Shown piece after piece: positions 11,000 to 22,400 of a DNA stretch of 64,000 nt. Below the pieces are notes generated by a model. The model did not search any database. It saw nothing but the letters and a program-made list of their open reading frames with translations, and had not been told where the DNA came from. Positions within the stretch are counted from its first letter, which is position 1; every line of letters begins with the position of its first letter. Both the position numbers and the translations under genes were made by a program. Source of the DNA: Rostratula benghalensis (lineage: Eukaryota; Chordata; Aves; Charadriiformes; Rostratulidae); contig VXAI01000241.1 in the NCBI GenBank assembly GCA_013399305.1, positions 573,159 through 637,158 of the forward strand, given 5' to 3'.

Positions 11000-13286
11000 T
11001 GCTTTGGCCCAGCCCAAGACCTATGGTATCACTGGCATAAGTGAAACCAGGTGGAATGAGTCTTGTGACTTATGTGCCACGATCGACAGTTATAGGCTCT
11101 TCAGGAGGGATAGGCAGGCCAGGCGAAGTGGAGGCTTCATGCTATAGGTAAGGGAGGAGTTGTATTGTATTGCACTTGCAATTAGCAACAGCACAGTTGA
11201 GACCCTCTGGGTAAGGAGAAAGGGGAAAGTAAATAAAGCGGATATTGTTCTGGGATTCTGCTATCAACCACCCAGCCAGGACACCACCACCAATGAATTA
11301 TTCTACAAGGAATGCAGGGGTATCTCGAAATCAGCTACCCTTGTCCTTATCCCAGATGTCAAATGAATATGTCATACAGTGGAATCAAATAGGTCCAGGA
11401 AATCCCTGAAGCACACTAAAGAACTTCTCTGTACTGAGAGAGTTGACTAGGAAACCTCATCAGCTAGGTGCTCTCCTAAATTTGTTCTTTGTAAACAGGA
11501 AGGGGCTCATAGGCAAAATGATGATTGGTGATTGTCTTGGTCACAGAGACCACAGGGTAGTTGAGTTTCAGATCGTTGGTAATAGGAGAAGAACTGACAG
11601 AAAAACTTTGGGTACGGTGAAAGCAGACTTCAGGCTGTTGAAGGAGCAATAATGGAAGGAGTCCTAAGAGCCAAATGTTAAGAGCACAGGAGCAGGCAAT
11701 TCCAAAGTGTCAGAAGTCAAGAAAACAGAGCAAAGGTCAGCTTGGCAGACCAGTGATCTTGTTCAAGAACCGAGGTGAAAAAGGAAAATGTAGAGACATT
11801 GGAAGCAAGGGCAGGTAACACAAGAGGACTACAGAGATGTTGCTTCTAGTGTAGGGAGAAAATTCATGTGGCCAAAGCTCTATTAGAGTTTAAGCTGGCC
11901 AACACTGTGAAGGACAACAAAGAAGTTTTTTTAAAAAAATAAGTTAACAGCAAAAGCAGGATCAGAGGTAACATTTATCTGTTACTGGATGAAGTCAGTG
12001 ACCTCACAAATACAGAAGTAGACAAAGCAAAGACATTTAATACCTTTTTTGCCCCTATCTTTAACTGATGATAGGCCCTAGGATGCTCAGAATCCTAAAT
12101 TGGATGACTGTGAATGGAGGCTTGATGCACTCCCAGGTGGCCCTGAAGTTGTTCATGACTTACAGCTCCAGTTGAATGCACCTAAGTTTACATGGTCCAA
12201 TGGGATTCATCCCAGAGTGCAGAAAGAGCTGGCAGATGTCATCATGGGACATCTCTCCACTATTTTTCAACAGTCTTGGGAGTCTGCAGTGATCCCGGTT
12301 TACTGGAAGCTGGCAAATGCTGTCCCAATTTTTAAGGGTAAGACAGAAGACCCTGGTAATTACAGCCTGTCAGTCTCACTTTGGTGCCTGGCAAAATTAT
12401 GGAGAAGGTACTTCTGGGGGTTATTGAAAAATATTTGAGAGACAATGCAGCCATTGGTCATAGCCAGCATGGGTTCATGAGGGGAAAGTCCTGCTTAACC
12501 AACTTAATTTCACTTTATGGCAAGGTCACCCATCTAGCTGACCAAGGGATATAAAGTTTTTGGATACTTTTTCACAGTATTTTTCTGGACAAAATGTCCA
12601 GCATACAGCTAGACAATCAACAATATGTTGGGTGAGAAATTGGCTGATGGGTCAGGCTCTAAGAGTTATAGTAAACAGGGTTACATCAGGCTGGCAGCCA
12701 GTCACTGGTGGGGTTACTCTAGAGCCAGTGTTCTACAAGGGTTTTTTTAAATTATCTGGATCCAGAAGTTAAACGTACATTAAGTGAGTTTGCTGGTGTT
12801 ACTAAATTAGGAGAAGCTGTGGAGTCTCTTGAAGGCAGAGATGTCCTACAAAGAGATCTGGATGAAAGCTCAGAAATCACCAGCCACATGATACTGAACA
12901 AATCAAGTGCCAGATTCTGCACCTGGGGTGAAGGAGTCCTCTTTATACATAACAAATGGGAGACAAGAGGGCTAACCATGTCCTGGGGTGTATCAAGCAC
13001 ATAATAGCTAGCCAATAGAGGCAGGTAATTGTCCCACTCTACACTGTACTGGTGCAGCCCCAACTAAAGTGTTGTGTGCAGTTTTGTGTGCCTCAATACA
13101 AGAAGGACATGAAACTACTAGAGAGTGTGCAGAGGAGAGTGACCAAGATGGTCAAAGGTCTCAAGGACAAGATTTAGAAGGAGTGTCTGAGGTCTCTTAT
13201 TTTGTGCAGACAGGAGAAGAGAAGGCTGAAGGGTGACCTCATCACAGTCTACAGCCTCCTAAAGGGGATAGTGGAGTGAGAGGTTC
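11000..13286 (+). pseudogene. Degenerate CR1 ORF2 (endonuclease + reverse transcriptase)
   Basis: A long plus-strand CR1 in which the ORF2 domains can be followed in order across several frames. The endonuclease N-terminus is near 11015-11160, with GISETRWNES and YRLFRRDRQ. Next come GFCYQPPSQD at about 11250 and the endonuclease C-terminus at 11460-11640, with LGHRDH. The RT fingers lie near 12100-12440, with SNGIHPRVQKELADV, WKLANAVPIFKGK and EDPGNY. QHGF and SCLTNLIS follow at about 12470, then the palm. The LDFSKAFD motif is eroded or deleted near 12560. The catalytic FADD box is FAGV at about 12788, so both aspartates are lost. The C-terminus has [12 protein letters not shown] and KRRLKGDL at 13120-13240. 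Multiple stops and frameshifts make it a dead copy. Confidence 0.9.
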
Positions 13287-13475
13287 TCATATTCCCTCTC
13301 TGGTGACTAGCAATAAGGCCTTTAGGAATCCACGTTGAATGTGCCTGACAATTGCATTGTCCTTGAAAAGCCTTTCAATAGCACAAAGTAGATTCTTCTC
13401 TATATAACTTTTCCAGGTACTTAGGTTAGACAAAGAGGTCTGTATTTTCCTGGATCTTCCCAGAAACACAGTGTG
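13287..13475 (-). mobile_element. CR1 RT fragment, inserted or inverted in the plus-strand CR1
   Basis: On the minus strand this 61-codon stop-free stretch aligns with the CR1 RT block that runs from PGNYRP/SLTSVPGKVMEQ to QHGFRKGRSC. Visible counterparts are LSTWKSYIEKNLL, KDNAIVRHIQRGF and KALL. Its orientation is opposite to the CR1 sequence on both sides, so it is a nested insertion or an inversion of part of the same region. Confidence 0.7.
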
Positions 13476-13489
13476 GGAATCATTCCAGG

Positions 13490-13590
13490 CTGTGTCACAT
13501 TTGGACTAGGTATTAGGAACCATTTCTTTACCTAGAGAGTGGTCAAATACTGGAACAGGCTCCCTAGAGAGCTCTACAGGCCTGTTAACT
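13490..13590 (+). mobile_element. CR1 ORF2 C-terminal tail fragment
   Basis: Contains GGAACCATTTCTTTACC and TGGAACAGGCTCCCTAGAGAG, the CR1 block that encodes the ORF2 tail (the RVVKYWNRLPRE-like stretch is readable here). The same block recurs in the next element, so two CR1 copies are juxtaposed. Confidence 0.7.
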
Positions 13591-13599
13591 GAAGAAGGG

Positions 13600-13816
13600 T
13601 AAATTCAGATTACATTCAAAGAAAAAATTTTTTACAATGAGGGTGGTGAGACACTGGAACAGGTTGCCCAGAGAGGTGGTAGAAGCCCCATTCCTGGAAA
13701 CATTCAATGTCAGGCTGGACAGGGCTTTGGGCAACTTAATTGAAGATGGACAGCAGTTGGACTAAATGACCTCTAAAGGTCCCTCCACCCTGAACCACTA
13801 TATGATTCTATGAAAT
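13600..13816 (+). mobile_element. CR1 LINE 3' end
   Basis: Carries GAGGGTGGTGAGACACTGG, then AACAGGTTGCCCAGAGAGG, then ATGACCTCTAAAGGTCCCT, and terminates in TATGATTCTATGA at about 13801-13815. This is the diagnostic CR1 3' terminus. Confidence 0.9.
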
Positions 13817-14937
13817 TCTCCCCTTTGGCTTTCCTGCATTGCCATGATATTATTAGAAGGAATTCCCTGCACGGGCCTACTCTTTGCTATTGAAACACAC
13901 ACAGCCTGGAAAGCAGGATCATTGGAGGAGATGGAGGCAGTTGCTGTGGCACTGCAGCTGTTTGGTGCTGTTTTAGGGGTCTGGAGTAGGAGCAGGCCCA
14001 GGCTCCCAAGAGGTGCTGGGTTTCAGAACCTTCTGGGAAGTGGTGCTGGAGGGCCCCAGAGCTGCACCTTGCCTCTGTTCATCCCTTCAAGCCACCTTCT
14101 GCCATCACAGAAGTAGGAAAGTGAGCTGTTACAAGCCTTAAGAATAATAAACCTTAAATGTAACATTAGTATTTACACTGTAAAATGAATGGAAATAATG
14201 TGGGGTTTTTTTCATAGAAGGAGTCTAGTGAAATTCTCTGATAGTGTAAATGGTGTAAATGGGTGTAAATTCTGGTAGAAGTGGCATCTGCTATTCATAT
14301 TATGCCTATGGGACAAGGAGAGACAGAATGAAAAAGACAACCATAACTAGTTTCCAATAGCTTTTTTTCAGTTGTTTTTCTCATGGGTTGCATCTGTTCT
14401 CCCCTGCTGACTGCCTCTGTGTAGTCGTAATTAAGCACAAAGGTCTTCAGGGAGTAAGCAGCTGGCATTTAAGTAATTTTGTCTTTCCATGGGGCATTTA
14501 ACTCCAGTGGAAAACTCCCTCACTGTTGTCCCCTAATTCTCTATACAAATAACCATGGCAAAATCACACCATTTCTTGGAAAAACTTTGCACCTCCTCCC
14601 TTCTACTTCTTCCCCAGCAAATCTGGAATGGTCTACGTGAAACTGCCAGTCTCAGTTTACTTTAAGTGTAGATGACAGTAGATAATTTCTGCAGTTCCCT
14701 CAGGGGAAGGAAAATGAGATTGCACGGATCCTCTGCCCAGTCACAGTCCTTTACTAGGGGAGAGTGCCTCAACAGCAGTCTCCTACTACAGCTGTTACAA
14801 TAATGAAAGTCTGATCTGATGATCAGGGAAAACACTCTGAACAATCCACAAACTGGGAAAATGCCACAGAGATTCTTCCAGTTCCTTAGGCTATGGAGTA
14901 CCCACATGGCATCTTTTTCCCAATGGTTTTTTGTATG
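13817..14937. other. Unique DNA, nothing recognised
   Basis: A 90-codon stop-free plus frame at 13844-14116 has no recognisable domain or splice context. No repeat recognised. Confidence 0.45.
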
Positions 14938-14974
14938 TTCTAAAATTCTGCTTAAAATATGCAGAATTTTAGGA
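14938..14974. repeat. Perfect 12-bp inverted repeat (hairpin)
   Basis: CTAAAATTCTGC (14940-14951) is followed after a 9-base AT loop by its exact complement GCAGAATTTTAG (14961-14972). Wobble or Watson-Crick pairs extend it by up to two more positions on each side. Function unknown. Confidence 0.9.
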
Positions 14975-15346
14975 TTAAATCTTTTATGTTAAGAAACCCA
15001 AATAAGCAGCAGTAATGCCAATACAATGCTATTGTAAAAGATGTCACCGTTCTGCCTTTGGAGAGAAAGATAGAGGAATCTACATTACAGAAAGGTAGAA
15101 ATGGGAACCAAGCTGCAGAATTTAGATTATGTACACAATTTAAGATAGTGAAAATCACTAAAATGTTATCAGCCTCAGTGAAGGACAAGGATACTAACAG
15201 ACAATAATGCCAAGTGTTTGTAGAATATGCCAGTGTCTCCTGACTGGGCTTAAAGATTTAGAAAGAGAGGCAGATGACAATGAGAAAGAAAATCCTTTAC
15301 TTTGAGCAACAGAGCAACAGTATTTAGGTTTTGTTCCAACACATTT

Positions 15347-15517
15347 GAATTTTATTGTCTATTGACAATAAAATAATTTTGACAATAAAAGAATTTTTGA
15401 CAATAATAATTGTCAAATTTTTTGACAAAAATAATTTTTTTGACAAAAATAATTATTGACAATAAAAGAATTTTATTGTCTATTGACAATAAAATAACTG
15501 ACAACACTATTGTCAGT
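15347..15517. repeat. Cluster of TTGTC/GACAA hairpins, partly tandem
   Basis: An AT-rich stretch made of repeated TTGACAAT/ATTGTCAA words. Two identical copies of a perfect palindrome (11-bp arms ATTTTATTGTC / GACAATAAAAT, loop TATT) lie at 15349-15374 and 15470-15495. A 9-bp-arm hairpin (TTTGACAAT / ATTGTCAAA) is at 15396-15417. An 8-bp-arm hairpin (ACTGACAA / TTGTCAGT) is at 15497-15517. The core between is a degenerate TTTTTGACAA(AA/TA)TAA tandem. This could be an expanded minisatellite or a decayed MITE-like palindromic element; no coding capacity. Confidence 0.9.
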
Positions 15518-16611
15518 TGCAAGTTAGGGATGCAGTAAGGACAAGCATTACTGTCTAAAGGCTAGTCTTTATGTATTACAATTCCTGCACTTATATCTTA
15601 CTGACTTTATAGTGTTTCAGAGGTATCATCTCTTACTTTGCTTTTATGTTCGTAGACTCCAGTACAGGAATACCAGCAGCAAATACACAATATTATAATC
15701 CTCATACAGGTTTTTTTGATCCTGAGTTTATCTCTGAAAAAACACTTCATAGATAACCAACTATCCCCTCCTAACTCAGAGTATTTCTGCTGGCTTCTTG
15801 ACTGAATTACATTCTATAATAGAATTACATTCTATAAAATTGTTGAGACCTCTTATCCCATGACATATAATTTTAAAATAACATCATGATATCTTGCAGG
15901 CAAATCATTGCAAAATACTTGCTCACTTGTTATTGATAAGGTCTGTCTTAATTATTAGTCTGTCAGTCTAAGAGACAGTTAAAATAAATTCAATCGGCTG
16001 GCACTTCGTCTTGCACCCTGCTCAGCATATTGGCAGGGTGAGAGCATTGCCCCTGGGGTCATGGCCAGGTCCCATGGGAGAGACACCATGATCAAACACT
16101 GGGGAAAGTCGTTGGGCGCACTGCCTAAGACCTCCTCTTTTATTTCAGAATCTTTCCTCTGCCAAACACAGCCGAGGATTGTGCTAGCCTGAAGAATTAG
16201 AGGGAAGGGTATAGTCTATCTGTGTCCATCAGCATGCAAAAAATTAAATTTAGGGGAAAAAAATAACTTTTGTGTCCCCTACAAATAAATCCCATGTGTT
16301 CACTTCCCTAAGAGGCATTATGTACATTGAGAAAGTCTTTTATGAAACAAAAAATCATGATGATGACTATAGTAGGCCTTTATCTAAGATACTTCTATAT
16401 ATTGACCAAATTGTTTGCCAGGCTGTCTTGCCTTTTGCAGCATTTAAGAATTTCTCTGCAGCATGTTCCTCTCCTGAACTTCTCCAGCACTCATCCTCCC
16501 AAACTGCTTATCTCCTCTGTATTCAGTCCACACTAGTTTCCACAGTAATCCTGGAGTTTTGGAGGGCTTCCCATGTCCTAACTACCTTCTGTCTTTGATT
16601 TTGTTTCTTAG
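15518..16611. other. Unique DNA, nothing recognised
   Basis: Includes a small local duplication of GAATTACATTCTATA at 15804-15837. No gene or interspersed repeat recognised. Confidence 0.45.
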
Positions 16612-16632
16612 AAGGCCCCTCAGCACTTCCAG
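16612..16632 (+). other. Candidate 21-nt microexon (unproven)
   Basis: A strong pyrimidine-rich acceptor (TTTTGTTTCTTAG, AG at 16610-16611) is followed after 21 bases by CAG and a consensus donor GTGAGA at 16633. The length is a multiple of three. If read with two bases completing a split codon, it leaves one base that pairs in phase with the candidate exon at 17279. Splice-like pairs this close arise by chance in long sequence, so support is weak. Confidence 0.15.
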
Positions 16633-17278
16633 GTGAGATGCAGGCAGAGCTGGGAGATACTTTGAACAGCCAGGTGCCTATTTTTCCCATCCAGACAGGC
16701 GTAGGGAGTGGCAGCCTAAGCCATATTAGTGCATGTGCAATGCTGGGGAACCCAACCCTGATGTTTGGCCCAACACCTCAAGGTCCCATGGCCAAGAGAG
16801 AGTGCAGGGGGGCAGGATGGTAGGGCGTATGTGAAGCCTAGTTGTTGCCCTACTTTTTCTTTCTCCATTCTGTATGGGGCTGGAGAAGAAATTTCCCCAG
16901 GATGATATGAGAGATACTCTCTTGCCTGCCAGCATAGGTGCTCCATCCCCTGCTTACCCTGGCAGCCTCCTACCTTCTGAAGGAGCAAAGCTAATATTGC
17001 TGATCTGCTGAAGGCAGGAATGAGCTGCTCTGTGCTCTTCCCCAGGAACCAAAATCCACTGTGCCTGCACTGCTAGGAAGCCCTGTACTGGGCCACCGAC
17101 AGTGTACCACTTCCCCCTGACATTTTTTCACATACAACCCAGCACCTTTTGCACCTGACATGAAGTTAAGTTTCAAGAGCAGGATTTTTAGATCTGTTAG
17201 GCTCACTTTATACATCCTTTATCTCACTTTCTGTGTCCTTCATCTCATGTTTCCTCTTCTCTCCCGGCTTACAAACAG

Positions 17279-17391
17279 ACTGCCCATTCAGTTATGAAAA
17301 TGGAATAATTCCATCAGCATTTGTGAAGATACACAATCAATCCAGCTATGATTGTTGTGGACTTGGTTGCCAGTCAGTCAATATTTCGTTT
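17279..17391 (+). other. Candidate coding exon, Cys-rich (unidentified)
   Basis: A long pyrimidine tract (17229-17270) ends in ACAAACAG at 17278. A near-perfect donor GTAAGTAAG begins at 17392. The 113-nt interval is open in one frame: two bases complete a codon, then 37 codons follow. The peptide starts CPFSYENG and contains NQSSYDCCGLGC and NISF. That gives four cysteines including a CC pair and two N-glycosylation sequons, which would suit an extracellular domain. No family was recognised. A minus-strand CR1 lies 20 bp beyond the donor, which an intron would tolerate. Chance alone would leave a frame this long open roughly one time in six. Confidence 0.25.
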
Positions 17392-17410
17392 GTAAGTAAG
17401 CAACATAAAT

Positions 17411-17575
17411 AGAATCATAGAATGGTTTAGGTTGGAAGACACATTAAAGAACATGTAGTTCCACTCCTCTGCTATGGGCAGGGACAACTCCCACTAGACC
17501 AGGTTGCTCAAAGCCAGGGCCAGGGACAGGGCATGCACAAGCTCATTAGGTAATCTGTTTCATTGTTTCAACTGA
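17411..17575 (-). mobile_element. CR1 LINE 3' fragment
   Basis: Begins AGAATCATAGAATGG and continues GGTTTAGGTTGGAAGACAC, then GGGCAGGGACAACTCCCAC, then TAGACCAGGTTGCTCAAAGCC. This is the classic reverse-complement CR1 3' end. A block of about 30 bp usually present after AAAGCC is deleted. The tail with GGGCATGCACAAGCTC and the final CATTGTTTCA matches the CR1 block ending in CCTGTTCCAGTG. Confidence 0.92.
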
Positions 17576-18083
17576 TACAGTTGAAACTGTAGCATAAAAT
17601 AGCAATAAAATATTATTTGAAATATACTATAATGATCTTGTCTGTGCCAACATCTTTAGAATTAGGATCCCAAAATAGATATTTCCTGTTCTTTAACTCA
17701 GTTCTTATCACCATTTTGCAAGCATTCACCCATAGCTGGTTATTTTGCTTTATCATAGAAGATGGCAGTAATATGGGGAAAATGAAAACCCAGGATGATT
17801 CTGTCTTCACACCAAGAGACAGCATTACAAAAAAGAGAAGTAATTGTGGGGGTTTGTTTTTTCTTACAGCATGAACTGTTTTGAAAATACACCAAAAATT
17901 GGCTATGCTATTTTCAGAATAAACACTCTTGATCATCACTAAGATGCATGGAATTCAAGCTGTATCCTGAGCTCACACAGCATAAATATATCAGTCTGGG
18001 GGTTCCCCACACAACCTCTGGAAGTTTCTCTGAAGCTCTGATGTCCCTGTGAGTTCATTTTGTCTCTGCTTTTTTGGTGTCAG

Positions 18084-18164
18084 AGCCCCCAGGCCCCTAC
18101 ACTGGGTTGCCAGGTTTCTATTCCTTCTTCAGGCTACAAAGATTCTGCAACAGCAGGAAAGCCT
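18084..18164 (+). other. Candidate coding exon (unproven)
   Basis: The acceptor TCTGCTTTTTTGGTGTCAG ends at 18083 and a donor CCT|GTGAGTCA follows 18164. The 81-nt interval is open in phase 0 for 27 codons, the phase left by the candidate exon at 17279-17391. The peptide is Ser/Pro/Gly-rich (SPQAPTLGCQ...SATAGKP) with one Cys. No family recognised. Confidence 0.15.
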
Positions 18165-19425
18165 GTGAGTCACCACTGGTACAACTAGACCTGCTCTGGG
18201 GATGTCTGGCTGACACATTGGACCTTATGGCCACATGAAGATGACTGGGGTAGACTTTGAAATGGCACAGACTTCCCTGGGGTCCTTCTCTTGGGTTGTT
18301 TTGTCATTGGTCAGATCTGGGGTGGAAGTATTTTTCATATTTCCTTCACTTTGGTAACAACTGCAGTATCACAAAGAAAAGGTAGCTGTGGGTTTTGGTT
18401 GTTTTTTTTCTTTTTTTTTTTTTAATTTTGTCCCCTTTTCTATAACACTTCTCATCTCAGTGCCTTGTTGTAGTGGAAAAGTGGTTTGTTGCGACCTAAA
18501 ACTTACAGAAAGATGGAAGGAGAGAAAACTTGCTCTAGTTTACCCTACTTATTCTCAGAGACTTTTGTTCTGTGTTTTGTACATTTATCTAAAGTAAATC
18601 TAAGCAAAAATAGCTGTCTGTCAGCGTAATGGAAATGGAGACTTAAGAAACAACTCTACTGCATGAACTTCCTTCCCCATAATACCTTGCAGATTAGTTT
18701 TGATGTTCTTAGGTGTTTCACTGAGATACAGAGCGTAAGTTTTATCCTGTTGTGTTGCTGTTCACACACTGTTGTGTTCATCCCCCCACCTGGCCATTTC
18801 CAGCTTTATGGATAAACACAGTCTCCTAAATATTTGCAAGAATAAAGTATTTCTATAACTAAAAGCTAAGTGCTATACCAAAACATTTGCAGTTAGAGCT
18901 AACTGGAAGATTAATTTACCGTAGACAAGTTTCAGCTGAACTCTATGCTGTGAAGAGCTTCTATTATTTTTGGACTAGGTTTCTTAATTATTGGTTAAAG
19001 GCAGAATCATTAGAAAAACACTCTCTGACACTTACTATTTTCTAACCAGCTATGTTTTAAAGCCAAATTAGAGTGTTAAACAGTTCTTTTCTGTTTGCAC
19101 TTTCACCATGTAGGTCTCAGCCTGAAATATCAAGAAGTGCACATATTATTTGATTAGATCCTTAAAGTGATGGGGAATTAGACACTAAATGACATTTAAG
19201 GATGTCAGTTAAAGTGCCGACTTCAGAAGATAATATGAAGAGCTTCAATAGGCTTAGGACAATATTATCATTTTCCTCTGAAACCATTTCCCATTTATAT
19301 TATAAGAAATTTTATTGGTCATAGATTCAAATTTACTCCATACAGGGAAGGCTACCCTTACTGGAGGAAAATGAGAAAGTGAAGTAACAGAATTTATGTC
19401 CTCAGGTCCAAATGCTTCCTTGTGT
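18165..19425. other. Unique DNA with a poly-T run
   Basis: T-rich homopolymer at 18402-18424. Nothing else recognised. Confidence 0.5.
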
Positions 19426-19480
19426 CTACAGGCCAGACTGTCTACAGGACAGACTCTCTGCAGGCCAGACTGTCTGCACT
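19426..19480. repeat. 16-bp minisatellite, about 3.3 copies
   Basis: Unit CTACAGGCCAGACTGT repeated at 19426-19441, 19442-19457 and 19458-19473 with a few substitutions, then a partial fourth unit. Confidence 0.9.
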
Positions 19481-22400
19481 GAGCTGCTCCAGAGGTGAGC
19501 AGCTCCTTGGTGCAGCAAAAACTTGAACACATCCTCCTTCATTTTGCCTCTCTGTTCTATAATCAGTATCTTAGATTTGACAAAAAATAGCGAAGTGCTA
19601 TTCACCTTCCAGCAATATACACCCAAAAAGGGTGGGGATTTCTGTTCAGAATATTTGTTAGAATATTAGTATCACCAATCAGCAATATCAACAAGCGTGC
19701 CTCACCTGTGGTTTCTCAAGGCAAACTCACAGAATTCATCCAACATCTGCCAAAATGGGCTACAGTGGAAGCTTTGTGTGTTGAAGAAAGACAGACCCTA
19801 ACAATTCATCATCAAGTAGGACATTTTATAACAAGGCATGTTTTTCCAAACTCTTCATTTTTCTCTGTTGGGTAATCCTGCTATGAACAGACATGTTCCC
19901 CTAGGGGAAAGCAGTGCCCCTTCTCAAGGCACAAGGATTAGCTTCCCACATCAGCAAGTGATGCTTAGCACCACCTATGGCATCAAACAGAAGGTTCCTA
20001 ATTTAGACAGTAAGGGAGTTGATCTAACAAAAATATTCTGAACTCATCTTGCATTTATCTTCCCACATGTTACATCTTTAGTTTGGTAAATACCAAAAAA
20101 TGTTAATAGCTTTGGGTATAAAGGGCAAGAAAAAATACACAGTTGCTATAAATCAAAATGCAAATACAACATAAATTTCAGTATTCCTCATCTTGTTCAA
20201 CTAAATCTGATCCAGTATCTTACATGCTTATGTGTACCTGTGTTAGGCAGGGTTACATACTTTTTCTTTTAGCCAAAGTCCTCTATAAATATTCATTAGA
20301 CTTATTCAATCCCAGAAATCTGAATAGATGCAGATTGTTAAGTTTGTCACTGAAAATAAATCTAAACTCACACTATACTAGTGGTACTACAGGACATACC
20401 ACAGAACCTTCAAACAAACTTAAACCCAAAATTTCCCAAGGGTACACCTGGGAAGAGAGGCAGAGAGTAAAGCTTTCTAAGCAGCAATCAGCTTTGAGGA
20501 ATCGCTGTTGGGGACTTTTCAAAGGTAAAAGTGCAGTAGAATTAGCAAAGCCAAGCACAGTCTCAAACGTAGACCCTTCTGTAAAACATGTCATCAGGCT
20601 ATTGGCACACTTTCCTTTCCAGCCATGCTGCAGGTAGTCTGAGTACAGGCTCAGGCTAGAGTTCCGATTACTCTGTATATATGTGTGTGCTTGAATGTTG
20701 ATGAACAGTCCATGTCTGTATTTTCTTTACATTTGTTAATTAAAGTCTATGATATATCATTCTTTCAGAAATATTATGACATTTTTGTCTTGAAGGACTT
20801 CATCAAGGCGTCTTGAAACACCTTCTGAAATCAATACTTCTGCACATTTCATAACTCTGTGAAGTACTGATATTGGCATAAGTAAACAGATACTCTCATC
20901 ACAGGAGCCAGCCTCAGTCCTTGTATATACAGTCATACTTTTAGCTCTGCTGCCTATTCAAAACTCTGCTCTGCTTTTACTATGATTGGCTTAGACGCTT
21001 TGAAACATACTCTTGCCCTGTTAACACTTTAATTTACTACTGAATTTCAACTTAGCTGTTAACAGGAAGATCCTAGAACTGAGACTAGATATTGATTTTT
21101 GTTTGAACTTTTTTGGGGGTTGTTTTTAAGAATATTTTGAACAACCCAGACCTGGAAGGAAAAACCCAAAGTAGGGCAGGTTTGGGTCTTGGGAACATCT
21201 CTCTGCCCACCTCACCTCATATGCTTATGGAATAGCTGAGAAGCAGAGTACGGAGAAAAGCATACACTATGTAAATTAAATTGAGTTTGTGTTTATACCT
21301 TCTGCCCTACTAAACAGCTTACAGCTCTGATAACTCATTCCCTTTTTTTAGGGAGGAAATTGCCCAGTAACAACAATAGTGAAAAGGTGGATCATTTTTT
21401 TTACTGCCTCTCAACAAGTTCCTTGAGTGATCTGAAATTACTAGGTCACAGTCTCTGGATCAAAACAGTCCAAGAATCTTGTCCATTTGTTTGAAACAGG
21501 AATTAAAATCTCAAACAATGATTAAATCACAGAACTTGATCCCTCAGATAGCACCTAAGCCTTAGCATGCTAACTGCAGAAAGCTGGATGCAACCAACAT
21601 GAACATGAAACACTAGGGCTTACTAGTATTGTGTTTATAGGTGCCTGTGTTGAGTCTATTTCTAGATTTCTTTTACAGTGTTTTATTTATTAACATTTTG
21701 CCTAAAATGATACCAATACATTGATTTCAGAAGGTGCTTGGGGACACCAACTTTTTTTTTCAGTAAAGTGCAAACAAAAGAACATGAGTAACAATGACGG
21801 TCTAGTAATAGTGATCAAAATTAGTATCCAGTGTTGTGTTGGCATTTTAAGTTTGTGGATCCTGTGGAATCTATTTTGTCATTTGGTGAATGGGCTTTTT
21901 AATTGATATGGTTTGTTTCTGCTTGTTATATGCAACATTGGCCTAAAACAGCTCTGGGAAAAAAGAAATCATATCACAAGCTACGCTTTGTTTTTTTGTC
22001 TCGGTTGTGCACCATGTAGCTTGAAATGGCTGGGATATATAAACCTTGCTATCAGAGGCAATAAAGTTATCTGGTTTCCAGAGTTAATCTTTTCTTTGCA
22101 GACCTCTCTCCAGTCACAACTGTCATGCTACAGACTCTTCTGGTCTGACCCAGGCTGTTTACTTGTCTGTACAAAAAGCTCACTCTACTGTCAATTAGCC
22201 TGAACTTATCTCATTTTTCCTCTATTGCCCCCTCTTTGACAGCCCAAATGTCCTTTAAGTCTTTAATAAGCTATGAATGGTATAAAATGCAATAGAGGAA
22301 TTATTCTGAAAGAAGGGGCAGATTTCTTCCTGGCTAGATGGCTAGTTCTTCCTGGCTATTTCTTCAAGCAGTCTCAAAACTCAAGTTATGCATCCCACTA

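Noticed and set aside
17759..17842. Splice-flanked open segment downstream of the 17279 candidate exon
   Set aside because: The frame left open by the upstream exon hits a TGA within nine codons, so it cannot be joined in phase.
20158..20637. 159-codon ATG-initiated frame, plus strand
   Set aside because: Peptide composition is irregular, with no recognisable family, and no promoter or polyadenylation context was found; treated as chance.
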